Numbered from the stretch's first letter, positions 38,395 to 48,824 are shown. The stretch: 64,000 bases of DNA from Acidimicrobiia bacterium (GCA_022821985.1 JAJECP010000035.1:360325-424324), one strand, 5' to 3'. The notes: generated by a model from the sequence alone, not told the origin. Made by a program: numbers and translations.

Positions 38395-38631
38395 TTGAGC
38401 ATCAAGAACGCACAGGCCGATCAGCTCGCTCGGGAGCTTGCGGCATTGACCGGCGAGTCCATCACCGAGGCGGTCGTGGCATCGCTTGAGACACGGCTCG
38501 CGCTCGAGCGGCGCCGCCTGCGTGAACGAAGCCTCCGTGGCATCGTCGAGCGATTCAGGGAGTTGCCGGTGCTCGACGACCGAAGTACCTTCGAGCTCAT
38601 GGGGTACGACGAACACGGATTGCCCACATGA
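38395..38631 (+). CDS. VapB-type antitoxin
   Basis: A 78-residue protein from a TTG at 38395. The N-terminal SIKNAQADQLARELAALTGESITEAVVASLETRLALERRR is the ribbon-helix-helix/PSK-type DNA-binding domain of VapB antitoxins. The C-terminal part (VERFRELPVLDDRSTFELMGYDEHGLPT) is the toxin-wrapping tail. Its TGA overlaps the next ATG (ATGA), as in classical vapBC operons. Confidence 0.86.
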   Translation: MSIKNAQADQLARELAALTGESITEAVVASLETRLALERRRLRERSLRGIVERFRELPVLDDRSTFELMGYDEHGLPT

Positions 38632-40346
38632 CCGTGGTGGACACCTCCGCAATCCTCGCGGTGCTGCTTGACGAACCTGGCAGCGATGCCATCGAGCGCG
38701 AGTTGCTGCAGGGGCCATGCATCATGTCCGCCGCCTCCCGCGTCGAGCTGGGGATCGTGATCGAGGCGCGAACTGGTGCTGCCGGCACCCAATTGCTCGA
38801 AGAACTGCTCGCACGCATCGATGTTCGAATAGCCCCTGTCGACGAAGATCAAGCGAGAGAGGCGCTGGCGTGCTGGCGACGGTTCGGCAAGGGGGGACCC
38901 GAAGCTGCCCTCGACTTCGGCGACACGTTCGCCTACGCGCTCGCGCAGCAGACGGGTCAACCGCTTCTGTACGCCGACGGTGTTGCCCAAATCGACGATG
39001 AGCCTGGACGCTTCAGTCGCCTCGTCGACACTGCACTCTCCGCGGGCAAGCAGGTGGCTGACGCGACAGTCTCCGGAAGTCGCAGGGCAGCCGCGGCCAG
39101 CGCATCGGCCGGGCAGGTCATCGGCAGCGGGGCCGCCAAGGTGGGAGCTATCAGCGGACGAGCCGTTGCCACTGGCGCTCGATGGTTGTTCGACTCGACA
39201 ACCGCACAGACGGCTCGGGTCTTCGCGGCCGCCCAAGGCTTGGTGGCGAGCGATCTCTCGCCTCAGTTGAACAAACTGGTGCAAGAAGCCGTGAAGGGCA
39301 AGGCCACCGTCTTCGACAAGGCGATGGACGCCGTATTCATCGATACCGGCATCGGCGGCAGCTACCACCGACTCTTCGATGGCGGTCACACGATCTACGG
39401 GGCATTCAGGGCAGCCCACGGCGCGTCCCCGGACGACTCCCTCATCCAGGAGACGCTCGGCGCGATCCAGGGCCTGCTGCGAGACGTGTCGACGCCAAGG
39501 GGTTTGCCTCTCGCCACCTGGGACAAGGAAACCTTTGACGCCGTTGCAGCCTCGCTGGACTCAAACTTCGGCATTCCCAAGAGCTGGCTCTATGACCTGA
39601 ACACCTACGACGTCGGCGAACTGGTGGGCGGCACCGTCGGCATGATTTCGCTGATCTTCGGTTGGAACAAGGCCGAGACCGAATCGTTCGGCAGCCTCGC
39701 AGCAGGCATGAGCATGTCAGCGGCCGTGAGCGCGAATCCGCTGTTGCTGGCGGTGTCGGTCGTTGCCTTCGGGCGGGCCTTCCACAAGGCGAATCATGCA
39801 GACGAGTACGTCGAACTGGCCGAGGGCGCGCTCAAGGGTGCGATAGGCACGGGGTCCAGCTTGGGCGCAATCGCGCTGGTCGGCGTCGCAGGCGGTCCGG
39901 CCGGCGTGGCACTGCTCGCAGGCGTCGCTGCTGGAGTGCTCGTGCACACCGCCACCAAGGATGTGACGCTGGAGGCAATCAGCGCGTTCGTCAAAGAGGA
40001 TGCGGCAACGGTGATGCGCCAAGTCACCCATCACGCCCTCGCCGCCGGCGATGCAATCGGGGGCATCGCTGCCGATGCCGGTCGCGCCACGGCGCGCGGA
40101 GCCGCGAGCGCAGGCAAGTCCGTCGCAAGCTCGGCGGCGACTGTCGGGCGCTTCTCAGCCGACCAGGCATCAGCGGTCGGGCAAGGGGCGGTCGACGCAG
40201 CTCAGGCTGCAGGACGCTTCGCAACAGGCGCCGCCGCGGCGACTGCGTCCGCCGTCGGTTCGGCGGCCAAGCGAACCAAGGCACTCATTGACCGCGACGA
40301 GCCGGAAAACGTCGAAGCCGACCAGCCGGACGCGCCTGACGGCTGA
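38628..40346 (+). CDS. VapC PIN-domain toxin fused to a large membrane protein
   Basis: A 572-residue fusion. Residues 1 to about 115 are a VapC PIN ribonuclease domain: MTVVDTSAILAVLLDEPG (Asp5), SRVELGIV (Glu40), LDFGDTFAYALAQQTGQPLLY (Asp99). The normal VapC ending (LLFKGDDFxxTDI) is replaced by ADGVAQIDDEPGRFSRLV. The remaining 450 residues start with an Ala/Ser/Gly-rich helix and include GGSYHRLFDGGHTIYGAFRAAHG and ISLIFGWNKAE. Hydrophobic segments (MSMSAAVSANPLLLAVSVVAF, LGAIALVGVAGGPAGVALLAG) follow, then an Ala-rich C-terminal helix. The GGSYHRLFDGGH region belongs to an uncharacterised bacterial membrane protein family. No frameshift is visible at the join. The fourth PIN acidic residue may be missing, so activity is uncertain. 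Confidence 0.8.
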   Translation: MTVVDTSAILAVLLDEPGSDAIERELLQGPCIMSAASRVELGIVIEARTGAAGTQLLEELLARIDVRIAPVDEDQAREALACWRRFGKGGPEAALDFGDTFAYALAQQTGQPLLYADGVAQIDDEPGRFSRLVDTALSAGKQVADATVSGSRRAAAASASAGQVIGSGAAKVGAISGRAVATGARWLFDSTTAQTARVFAAAQGLVASDLSPQLNKLVQEAVKGKATVFDKAMDAVFIDTGIGGSYHRLFDGGHTIYGAFRAAHGASPDDSLIQETLGAIQGLLRDVSTPRGLPLATWDKETFDAVAASLDSNFGIPKSWLYDLNTYDVGELVGGTVGMISLIFGWNKAETESFGSLAAGMSMSAAVSANPLLLAVSVVAFGRAFHKANHADEYVELAEGALKGAIGTGSSLGAIALVGVAGGPAGVALLAGVAAGVLVHTATKDVTLEAISAFVKEDAATVMRQVTHHALAAGDAIGGIAADAGRATARGAASAGKSVASSAATVGRFSADQASAVGQGAVDAAQAAGRFATGAAAATASAVGSAAKRTKALIDRDEPENVEADQPDAPDG

Positions 40347-40398
40347 GACCAATTAGCAGCGAGGGATCCGTTCTCGGCTGAGGCGGTGCTCCTGCACG

Positions 40399-41202
40399 TC
40401 AGTAGATCTTGGAGTCGGCTCCTGTGGTGGCTTCGGCTGTGCCGGATTCGCGGGCGGTGCGCAGGTCGCGGGCCATGCCTCGGCCGAGTGCCATGGCGTC
40501 GCCCGCCACTGTTTGCATGCGGAAGCCTTTGCCGCGGCGGTCGGCCGACAGCCCAGCCGTGGAATGGATGCCCGCTACCACGCCGTGTGCGGCGCATCGC
40601 TCGGCGATGTGCTCGAGTGCCGCCTTGTAGTCGGCGTGATCGTCGGTGTAGCCGGGGCCGTAGCCGTAGCTGATCGACAGATCGGCTGGGCCGACATAGA
40701 TCGCGTCGACACCTTCGATCGCCAGGATCTCGTCCAGCGCTTCGACGGCCTGACGAGTCTCGATCATGGGAATGCAGGCCGTAGTGTCATTCGCCACCTC
40801 GAAGTAGTTCTCCCCCGCCGCAGCCCGAGCAGCCACCAGTATCGGGCCGAAGCTGCGAGCACCCAGCGGCGGGTACTTGCACGCCGACACGGCCGCCTGG
40901 GCTTCGGTGACTGAGTTCACCATCGGCACCACGACGCCCCGCGCCCCTGCATCGAGCACCCGACCGATGATGCCGGGCTCGTTCCACGGCACCCGCACGA
41001 TGGGTATGCCGCCGCCCATCTCGATGGCCTGCATCATGGTCACGGCGACCTGGTAGTCGGCCACGCCGTGCTGCATGTCGACGCAGACGTAGTCGAAGCC
41101 GACTCGCCCGGCGATCTCGGCGGAATGGCTGGATGCCATCGACAGCCAGGTGCCCAGCGTCTCGTCGCCAGCGGCCCAAGTGTCCATCATCGTGTTCGGC
41201 AT
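40399..41202 (-). CDS. HpcH/HpaI aldolase/citrate lyase family protein
   Basis: A 267-residue class II pyruvate-type aldolase. Motifs: GFDYVCVDMQHGVADYQ, IPIVRVPWNEPGIIGRVLDAGARGVVVPMV, ACIPMIETRQAVEALDEILAIEGVDAIYVGPADLSISYG. These hold the metal-binding Glu/Asp and the substrate Arg. It resembles 4-hydroxy-2-oxoheptanedioate and 2-keto-3-deoxy-L-rhamnonate aldolases, which cleave 2-keto-4-hydroxy acids. The C-terminal extension is short and Thr/Ala-rich. Upstream on the same strand is the NIPSNAP gene, 121 bases away. Exact substrate unknown. Confidence 0.9.
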   Translation of the reverse strand: MPNTMMDTWAAGDETLGTWLSMASSHSAEIAGRVGFDYVCVDMQHGVADYQVAVTMMQAIEMGGGIPIVRVPWNEPGIIGRVLDAGARGVVVPMVNSVTEAQAAVSACKYPPLGARSFGPILVAARAAAGENYFEVANDTTACIPMIETRQAVEALDEILAIEGVDAIYVGPADLSISYGYGPGYTDDHADYKAALEHIAERCAAHGVVAGIHSTAGLSADRRGKGFRMQTVAGDAMALGRGMARDLRTARESGTAEATTGADSKIY

Positions 41203-41240
41203 TGGTGTGCCCTCCTCTGGTGGGTTATTGCATCAGAACA

Positions 41241-41257
41241 GGCTCGGCTTCCGAGCC
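41241..41257 (-). terminator. Short perfect hairpin after the NIPSNAP gene
   Basis: GGCTCGG-CTT-CCGAGCC, 67 bases past the stop of the minus-strand NIPSNAP gene and before the aldolase start; weak U-tract only. Confidence 0.35.
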
Positions 41258-41323
41258 GGAGGCCGAACCCCGCAAGCCCTAGCCCGCGACCTGAAAACCG
41301 GAGGCTCGAGGCCGGCTGGCAGC

Positions 41324-41632
41324 TCAAGTCTCGAAAATGTCGCGCAGGATGGCGTTCTCCTGCGTCTCGACCAGCGGTGCGATCTCCTTGACGAATTCCA
41401 GCCACTGGGCGTCTTCGAACAGCGCCTTGCGCTTTTCGGCCCGCTCCTCGAGCGTGTCGTAGCGCCACATATGGATGATCTCGTTGATGCCGCCGAACTC
41501 GGTGGTGTAGTAGCCGACGGGCTCGCCCAGGTACTTGCGCTGGGCCTCGTAGCCCTTCTCGAAGTAGGTCTTCACCCAGCGTTCCGGCGCCCCCACCTTC
41601 AGCCGGTACCGTCGCATCTCCACAAAGCTCAT
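41324..41632 (-). CDS. NIPSNAP family protein
   Basis: A 102-residue protein of the NIPSNAP/ferredoxin-like dimeric barrel family. ATG at 41632 follows GGGAGG; the longer frame upstream is not used. Typical text: MRRYRLKVGAPERWVKTYFEKGYEAQRKYLG, then GGINEIIHMWRYDTLEERAEKRKALF and the C-terminal FVKEIAPLVETQENAIL. Family roles include small-molecule metabolism, largely undefined. Same strand as the aldolase, possibly co-transcribed despite the hairpin. Confidence 0.88.
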   Translation of the reverse strand: MSFVEMRRYRLKVGAPERWVKTYFEKGYEAQRKYLGEPVGYYTTEFGGINEIIHMWRYDTLEERAEKRKALFEDAQWLEFVKEIAPLVETQENAILRDIFET

Positions 41633-42182
41633 GGCTGCCTCCCTCGACTGCGCTGCGGCCCATCGTGGCCGCGCTGTGCGTGCCGCGCCCAAGCAGCTGC
41701 GCGGCAGCCGCACCGTAGCGCCCGCATCGCACACGCGCCGCCAGCAGGTCGGTACGCGATGGCGACCCGACCGCGGGCAGCACCGTTGTTTTGGTTTCGC
41801 TCCGAATCTGGAATAGCCGGATCGCTTATTTCACGCCGCCGAAATAGCGGCAGCACGTAAGCAGTTTTAGCTCCGAAAACTGTCTGGACATGGTGCTTAG
41901 GAAGCTCTGCTTACTATGGCAGGGCAGAACGAGTTTGTAGATGTACTTAGCTTATAATATTTACTTGAGCGACCTGATCTTCTGTCCAAATAAGCCAAAA
42001 GGCACTTTGACTTATCTGTGGAAATATATGGTAATACTCTGTGAAATACTCAATAACACTGATTTGAGGTCGACGCAACGAATCCGAACGACCGCCACCC
42101 AGCCGAGCTGCGCCACATCCGAGCCACTGTGCCTCTACGACCACCGCAAAGCACCGACATCGACACCGAGGAGCGACCGCCG
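41633..42182. other. Intergenic region with an AT-rich island upstream of the Fic gene
   Basis: About 550 bases without a convincing gene. From about 41840 to 42080 the base composition is strikingly AT-rich in a GC-rich genome. It contains several promoter-like pieces: TATAAT at 41953-41958, and TTGACT (42007) with TAATAC (42032) 19 bases apart. A plus-strand frame from 41941 encodes a Leu/Tyr-rich peptide that I do not accept as a gene. The island probably serves the Fic gene and may mark imported DNA. Confidence 0.6.
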
Positions 42183-43367
42183 ATGACGCCGCAATCGCAA
42201 GACAGCCCGACCGGTCGCTACGTCGTGACCGTCGTCGGCGGAGAGGAAGTTCGAGCATTCGTGCCGGCGCCGCTGCCGCCAAACCCGCCGCTGGGCATGG
42301 ACGGCCCGCTCGTGATGGCACTCGACAAGGCAAGCCGCTCGCTCGGTCGATTCGACGGCGCCGTGCGTCGCCTCCCCGACCCCGCGCTGCTCATCTATTC
42401 CTACGTCCGCAAGGAAGCTGTACTGTCGTCACAGATCGAGGGCACGCAGTCGTCGTTGACCGATCTGATGCGCCACGAACTCGGTGCCGCGCCCGGAGTG
42501 CCACTCGACGACGTGCTCGAGGTGTCGCGGTACGTCGCCGCGCTGGATCACGCCCTCGCCCGGATGGCTGATCCTGCCGGACTGCCGTTGTGCAACCGGC
42601 TGCTGCGGGAAGCTCACCGCATCCTGCTGACAGGCGCCCGCGGCGGCGACAAGCGCCCCGGCGAGTTCCGAACCTCCCAGAACTGGATCGGCGGTCGGCG
42701 TCCCGGCGCCGCAGTGTTCGTGCCCCCACCAGCACCAGAGGCGCATGAAGCCATCTCGGAGCTGGAGAAGTTCTTGCACGTCGACGACGACCATCTGCCA
42801 CCGCTGGTGCGAGCGGGTCTCGCTCATGTCCAGTTCGAGACCATCCACCCCTTTCTCGACGGCAACGGCCGCATCGGAAGAATGCTCATCACGCTGATGC
42901 TCATGGCGCGTGGCGTGCTGGCGACGCCCGCTCTGTACCTCAGCCTGTACTTCAAGCAGCACCGATCTCGCTACTACGACCTCCTCGGGCGCGTGCGCAC
43001 CGAAGGCGACTGGACCGCATGGCTGCTGTTCTTCCTCGAAGGCATTCATGCCACCGCTGTTGCCGCGCTGAGCACCACCGAGCGCTTGGAGGATTTGGTG
43101 GAACGTGATCGCGCGACGATTCGAGCGCGCGCAGGGCGGGCCACCGGGTCGGCGCTCCTCGTGCATGGGGCACTCGCCCGCACGCCCATCTTGAACGTGC
43201 GAGAGGGCATGAAGCGGACCGATCTGTCGAAGCCCGCTGTTCAAGATGCCCTGCGGCGCCTGGGCGAGTTCAGGATCGCGCGCGAAGTGACCGGGCAGCG
43301 GCGCAACCGGCTCTTTGCGTACACCGAGTACCTGGACATTCTCAGCGAAGGCACCGAGCCGCTGTAG
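42183..43367 (+). CDS. Fic family protein (class II, self-inhibited type)
   Basis: A 394-residue Fic protein, which typically transfers AMP from ATP to target proteins. ATG at 42183 with GAGGAG ten bases upstream. The N-terminal inhibitory helix motif (S/T)xxxEG is seen in SSQIEGTQ (residues 82-89), and the catalytic Fic motif HPFLDGNGRIGR is complete at 222-233. A C-terminal helix-turn-helix-like region (LSKPAVQDALRRLGEFRIAREVTG) follows, as in Fic proteins with a winged-helix tail that may bind DNA. The target protein is unknown. It is preceded by the AT-rich island. Confidence 0.93.
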   Translation: MTPQSQDSPTGRYVVTVVGGEEVRAFVPAPLPPNPPLGMDGPLVMALDKASRSLGRFDGAVRRLPDPALLIYSYVRKEAVLSSQIEGTQSSLTDLMRHELGAAPGVPLDDVLEVSRYVAALDHALARMADPAGLPLCNRLLREAHRILLTGARGGDKRPGEFRTSQNWIGGRRPGAAVFVPPPAPEAHEAISELEKFLHVDDDHLPPLVRAGLAHVQFETIHPFLDGNGRIGRMLITLMLMARGVLATPALYLSLYFKQHRSRYYDLLGRVRTEGDWTAWLLFFLEGIHATAVAALSTTERLEDLVERDRATIRARAGRATGSALLVHGALARTPILNVREGMKRTDLSKPAVQDALRRLGEFRIAREVTGQRRNRLFAYTEYLDILSEGTEPL

Positions 43368-43402
43368 GTCAGGCGATCGGGGAAGCACTCCCCTGGCCGG
43401 GC

Positions 43403-44701
43403 TCAGCCCCGGAGGTCGCGGACGCGCTGCGCCTTTCCTTCTGAGCGCGGGATGCCCTCAGGTTCGACGGTGCGGACGTCGACAGCGATGCCGATGCGCT
43501 GGCGCACCGTGCTGGTGAAGTCTGCGGCGATCGCATCGTGGTCGCCGCCGTCGGGCTTGGGTTCCAGCACGGCGGTGATGCCCTCCATGCGGCCCCGCGA
43601 ATGCACTTCGAGAAAGAAATGACCGGTCAGCCTCGGATCGGCCGACACCAGCTCCTCGAACTGGCTCGGGAACACGTTGACGCCACGGATGATGAGCATG
43701 TCGTCGCTGCGCGCCGCAACCCGTCCCATGCGACGCATCGAGCGAGCCGTGCCGGGCTGCAGTGAGCAGATGTCGCGGGTGCGGTACCGGATCACCGGCA
43801 TCGCCACCTTGGTCAGCGAGGTGAACACCAGCTCGCCCGTCTCGCCTTCGGGAAGCACCTCGCCCGAATCGGGGTCGATGACCTCGGGATAGAAGTGGTC
43901 CTCCCAGATCGTCGGCCCGTCCTTGGTCTCGATGCACTCGTTGGCGACACCCCCGCCGATGACCTCAGAGAGGCCGTAGATGTCGACGGCGTCGATGCCG
44001 AAGGCCTCCTCGAGCTCGGCCCGCATCGCCTCCGACCACGGTTCCGCGCCGAAGATCCCCACCCGCAGCGACGTCGACGCCGGGTCGATGCCCTGGTTGC
44101 GGAACTCGTCGGCGACGACGAGCGCGTACGACGGCGTGGCGCACAGCACATCGGCGTCGAAGTCCACCAGCAGCTGCACCTGCCGGGCCGTCTGGCCCAC
44201 CGACGCCGGCACCACAGTGCAGCCGTACTGCTCGGCCCCGTAGTGCGCCCCCAGCCCGCCGGTGAACAGCCCGTAGCCGTAGGAGACGTGGACCACATCG
44301 CCCGGTCGCACTCCCGCGGCCATCAGCGAACGCCCGAAGACATGCGCCCACATGTCCAGATCGGACTGCGTGTAGCCGACCACGGTCGGCTTGCCCGTGG
44401 TGCCCGAGGAGGCGTGCACTCGCAGCACCTGCTCCCGCGGCACGGCGAACATGCCGAAGGGGTAGTTCTCGCGCAGCTCGGTCTTGGACGTGAACGGGAA
44501 GCGCGCCAAATCATCGAGGGTGTGCAGATCGGACGGGTGAACCCCCGCCTCGTCGAACAGCTGCTGGTAGGCGGGCACGTGTGCGTACGCGTGCGCCAGG
44601 CTCCACTTCAGCCGCTCCAGCTGGAGCGCTCGGATCTCCGGGATCGGGGCATTCTCGATGGGATGCAATCCCCGCCCGGCGGTGGGCTCGAACTTGGGCA
44701 T
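43403..44701 (-). CDS. paaK: Phenylacetate-CoA ligase
   Basis: A 432-residue adenylate-forming enzyme that makes phenylacetyl-CoA from phenylacetate, CoA and ATP. Core motifs: VHASSGTTGKPTVVGYTQSD (P-loop, family-typical SSGTTGKPT), GAHYGAEQYGCTVVPAS, IYGLSEVIGGGVANECIE, and RYRTRD. The C-terminal half has the usual Gly-rich hinge (DDMLIIRGVNVFPSQFEELV). Length and order are normal. ATG at 44701; divergent from the LLM gene at 44827. No other paa genes are in the window, so related aryl acids could be the substrate. Confidence 0.9.
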   Translation of the reverse strand: MPKFEPTAGRGLHPIENAPIPEIRALQLERLKWSLAHAYAHVPAYQQLFDEAGVHPSDLHTLDDLARFPFTSKTELRENYPFGMFAVPREQVLRVHASSGTTGKPTVVGYTQSDLDMWAHVFGRSLMAAGVRPGDVVHVSYGYGLFTGGLGAHYGAEQYGCTVVPASVGQTARQVQLLVDFDADVLCATPSYALVVADEFRNQGIDPASTSLRVGIFGAEPWSEAMRAELEEAFGIDAVDIYGLSEVIGGGVANECIETKDGPTIWEDHFYPEVIDPDSGEVLPEGETGELVFTSLTKVAMPVIRYRTRDICSLQPGTARSMRRMGRVAARSDDMLIIRGVNVFPSQFEELVSADPRLTGHFFLEVHSRGRMEGITAVLEPKPDGGDHDAIAADFTSTVRQRIGIAVDVRTVEPEGIPRSEGKAQRVRDLRG

Positions 44702-44826
44702 CTGGCGGTTCCTCCCCGCTCGGATGACGCTGGGTTGGCCGGTTCGGAAGCCGGCCGGTTTCCTAGTGTTGCAGTCTGTGCGGCCGCTGCCGCAAGGTGC
44801 GGTGAGCCGAAAGGACCTCAGTCTCC

Positions 44827-45969
44827 ATGACCGACTTCCGCTTCACGATCCTCGTGGTGCCGTACATGCGCCGTCGTGACGAGCAGATCGGCCTCGCCGG
44901 GTCGATGCCCGAGCGTTGGCAGACCCTCATGGATCACGTGCGGACCCAGATGCAGTTCGCCGAGTCGGTGGGGTACGACGGGTTCGCCATGACCGAGCAG
45001 CACATGCAGGTGGAGGGCATCGAAACCACCACCAACCCGCTGTTCTGGGATTACTTCGTGGCCCAACACACCGAGCGGATGCGGGTGGGCCAGCTCGGCA
45101 TGAACCTCACCGCCGTGAATCCGATCCAGCTCGCCGAGAACATCGCCATCCTCGACCACTTCACCGGCGGCCGCACCTTCGTGGGCTTCACGCGTGGCAA
45201 CACGCCGCGCTGGACCGGCACATTCGGCCAGCACCTGGGCATCACCTCCACCGAGTCCGACAAATCCGATGCCGACCAGCGCAGCCGCCGGGCCCTGTAC
45301 GAGAACTGGCACCTGGTGAAGTCGCTGTGGACGCAGGACAAGGTGTCGATCCAAGGCGAGTTCTGGGAGGCCCCGCCCGAGATGGAGTGGCACTTCCCGC
45401 CGACCGACGACTTCGACCCGACGGCGGTCGACGAGAACAAGACGCTGCGCGAGATCGGCATCGTGCCCCGGCCGCTGCAGCAGCCGCACCCGCCGGTGTA
45501 CGCGCCGTTCAGCTACAGCATGGAGACCTCGAAGTTCTGGGCCCGCGAGGGCGGCAAGATGGTCAGCTTCGTGGCACCCGAGCGGCAGAGCTTCATTGGC
45601 ACAGCGCTGGACATCTACCTCGAGGAGGCTCACAACTCGGGGCGTGACACCACGGCGGCTGATGCACTGGCGATCGGCGGCCACCTCACGATGGGCCGCA
45701 CGCCGGCCGAGGGCGCCGACCTGTACGCCGGCTTCGAGGAGCTGTTCAACTGGGCCTACAACGCGCCGCCCTACGTAGTGCCGATGGGTCGCGTCTGGCG
45801 CGGCAGCCGGGAGGAGGAGCTCGACCACGTCGCCTCGCTGCACGAGGAGTTCGGCGTTACCGAGTTTTTCCTGTGGCACCACGTCGGCTATTTCACGCAA
45901 GACCAAGAGCTGGCCATGCTCAACGAATTCGCCGAAGGCGTGATCGCTCCCCTGCGAGCAAGCTCCTGA
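44827..45969 (+). CDS. LLM class flavin-dependent oxidoreductase (luciferase-like)
   Basis: A 380-residue LLM enzyme, longer than the F420 types and closer to bacterial luciferase-like alkanal monooxygenases. Features: QTLMDHVRTQMQFAESVGYDGFAMTEQHM, LNLTAVNPIQLAENIAILDHFTGGRTFVGFTRGN, ALYENWHLVKSLWTQDKVSIQGEFW, PQQPHPPVYAPFSYS-like region. It has a long loop (FPPTDDFDPTAVDENKTLRE). The start is six bases after AAAGGACCTCAG. Divergent from paaK, sharing a 125-base promoter region with an imperfect GC palindrome (44737-44756). Substrate unknown. Confidence 0.86.
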   Translation: MTDFRFTILVVPYMRRRDEQIGLAGSMPERWQTLMDHVRTQMQFAESVGYDGFAMTEQHMQVEGIETTTNPLFWDYFVAQHTERMRVGQLGMNLTAVNPIQLAENIAILDHFTGGRTFVGFTRGNTPRWTGTFGQHLGITSTESDKSDADQRSRRALYENWHLVKSLWTQDKVSIQGEFWEAPPEMEWHFPPTDDFDPTAVDENKTLREIGIVPRPLQQPHPPVYAPFSYSMETSKFWAREGGKMVSFVAPERQSFIGTALDIYLEEAHNSGRDTTAADALAIGGHLTMGRTPAEGADLYAGFEELFNWAYNAPPYVVPMGRVWRGSREEELDHVASLHEEFGVTEFFLWHHVGYFTQDQELAMLNEFAEGVIAPLRASS

Positions 45970-46041
45970 GCCCAGCAACCAGACAACGCCCGGCGCAGCG
46001 GGGATCGCTGCCCTAGCCCGAGCGATCAGCCAGCTTGCGGG

Positions 46042-47202
<1,161 letters not shown>

Positions 47203-47232
47203 GTCGCGGAGGCTAGAGGCTGAGCCCCAGGC

Positions 47233-48804
47233 CTATTGGTAGGAGACGAACAGCGGCGACGGTGTCTGAGCCAGCACTTGTTCTGCGGTAGGCGTGGGGA
47301 AGTCCTCGTCGTAGAAGTTCTTCCAGCCCCAGTAGAAGCGATGGGCGTCTGGCTCGCCGGTCAACGCATTCCATGTGCTGTATTTCGTGTTGATCGGACC
47401 CTGCCCGTCCATGTGGATCATCACTGCGAGTTCCGCTGGGGTCTCGATGAGCTCGCGGTTGGTGATCATCGAGAAGCGGAATTGGTGCAGGATCAACAGC
47501 TTCTGAGGCAGAGCCTCCTCACGCACGAGGCCGGCCAGCCACCCGACGACCTCGTTGATCTCGGCAGCATCGACCGTTCCGATCTGCTGCAGATGCACCT
47601 CGCCGGGCCGCAACCGCCATTCGGGGTCGAGCGCCAGCCCGACGTACGGAAGCCGCAGGAATTCCTCATAGTGCTTCGCCTGCGTGAGGAAGTCGGTTCG
47701 GCCCGACTGCAGGTCCAGCACCACGTACATGTCATTGGCAGCCGCCGCCTCGACCCATGGCCTGATGTCGTCGAGAGCGGTCTCGTTGGAGTAATCGCCG
47801 TCACGGCCGGCCCTGGCTGACGCAACGGTGGCGATGATCTCGAAGGCGAGCACCACATCGGATCCGTCAGCGTCGTAGCCCTCCGCGATGGACGCGAGGC
47901 GGGCCACGCCCTCGGTTGGGTTCTGCTCGCCCAGCACACCGAGCTGCGATGTCGCCGGGTGGCCGTACATGGCTACGAGGCGGCGGGCGCGGCCCGGCTC
48001 GAACAGAAGCAGGCCGCCTCCGGGTACTTCGTGGCCGCCGCGGACCACCTCCAGCTGCCACGCTGCGTCTGGGCCGAGGTCCGAGCGCAACTCGACGTGC
48101 GCAGCGTCGCGGAGCATGGCGCGATCGGCCACGGGCAGCGCTCGCAAGTCGTCGCCCGCGCTCACCGTCAGCGCCGCTGCGTCGATCTGGTTTCCGAGAG
48201 CCCCGAACACCGCAGCTTGTTCGGCATTGCCGACGATCCACACCCGCTCGGGGGGAGCGTCTCGATGCGGCAGCGTTGCCGATGGATTGACGGGCACCCA
48301 CTCGATATCGAAGCCGGGGAGCTGCTGGGAGAGTCGCTGCTCGTTGAAGCCTGCCGCCACGATGCGCTCTGGCGCGAGCCGCTGAATCTCGGTCATCGGC
48401 TCGGCTGCCGACCACGACTCGATCAGCAGCAGCGGTCCGCCAATCCCGCGTGCGGCCAGCGTGAGGATCGCCTCCGGATCATCGGCGAACGCCAAGCCGA
48501 TCTCGTCGGTGCAGTCGTAGAGCGCACGCGACATCTGGACGCTTGCGAGCACAGCAGCAGCGATGTCGATTGGCAGGTCGTCGGCTGCGTCCCGCGGCGA
48601 GCAGTCGCGAACAGTCGTAGCGGGCGCAGGCAGTTCGGATGGCTCCGGCGCTCGGGAAGCCGTCGTCTCGGCAACCGCGCCAGCATCCTCCCCGGCAGCA
48701 GCCGCAGGCTCGTGCGTCTCCACACGACCCGGCAGGCACGCGGCGGCGAGCACAGCGAGAGCAGTCAGAGCCAGTTGCTTTCCGATCCTGCTCCCCGTCC
48801 CCAT
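47233..48804 (-). CDS. Putative lipoprotein of unknown function
   Basis: A 523-residue exported lipoprotein. ATG at 48804 gives a signal peptide with lipobox VLAAAC (Cys23); the frame continues upstream through a diverged copy of the 66-bp repeat, so a longer start is rejected. A Pro/Ala/Glu-rich linker precedes the globular part. Recognisable text includes VLASVQMSRALYDCTDEIGLAFADDPEAI, APERIVAAGFNEQRL, LRDAAHVELRSDLGPDA, and a C-terminal domain with YVVLDLQSGRTDFLTQAKHYEEFLRLPYVGLALDPEWRLRPGE. The C-terminal portion resembles actinobacterial cell-surface lipoproteins and may be a TIM-barrel-like domain. No function is assigned. Confidence 0.78.
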   Translation of the reverse strand: MGTGSRIGKQLALTALAVLAAACLPGRVETHEPAAAAGEDAGAVAETTASRAPEPSELPAPATTVRDCSPRDAADDLPIDIAAAVLASVQMSRALYDCTDEIGLAFADDPEAILTLAARGIGGPLLLIESWSAAEPMTEIQRLAPERIVAAGFNEQRLSQQLPGFDIEWVPVNPSATLPHRDAPPERVWIVGNAEQAAVFGALGNQIDAAALTVSAGDDLRALPVADRAMLRDAAHVELRSDLGPDAAWQLEVVRGGHEVPGGGLLLFEPGRARRLVAMYGHPATSQLGVLGEQNPTEGVARLASIAEGYDADGSDVVLAFEIIATVASARAGRDGDYSNETALDDIRPWVEAAAANDMYVVLDLQSGRTDFLTQAKHYEEFLRLPYVGLALDPEWRLRPGEVHLQQIGTVDAAEINEVVGWLAGLVREEALPQKLLILHQFRFSMITNRELIETPAELAVMIHMDGQGPINTKYSTWNALTGEPDAHRFYWGWKNFYDEDFPTPTAEQVLAQTPSPLFVSYQ

Positions 48805-48824
48805 TCGAAACAGGCCCACAAACT

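Noticed and set aside
41941..42186. Small ORF in the AT-rich island
   Set aside because: It overlaps the ribosome site and start of the Fic gene, has no upstream ribosome site and odd composition.
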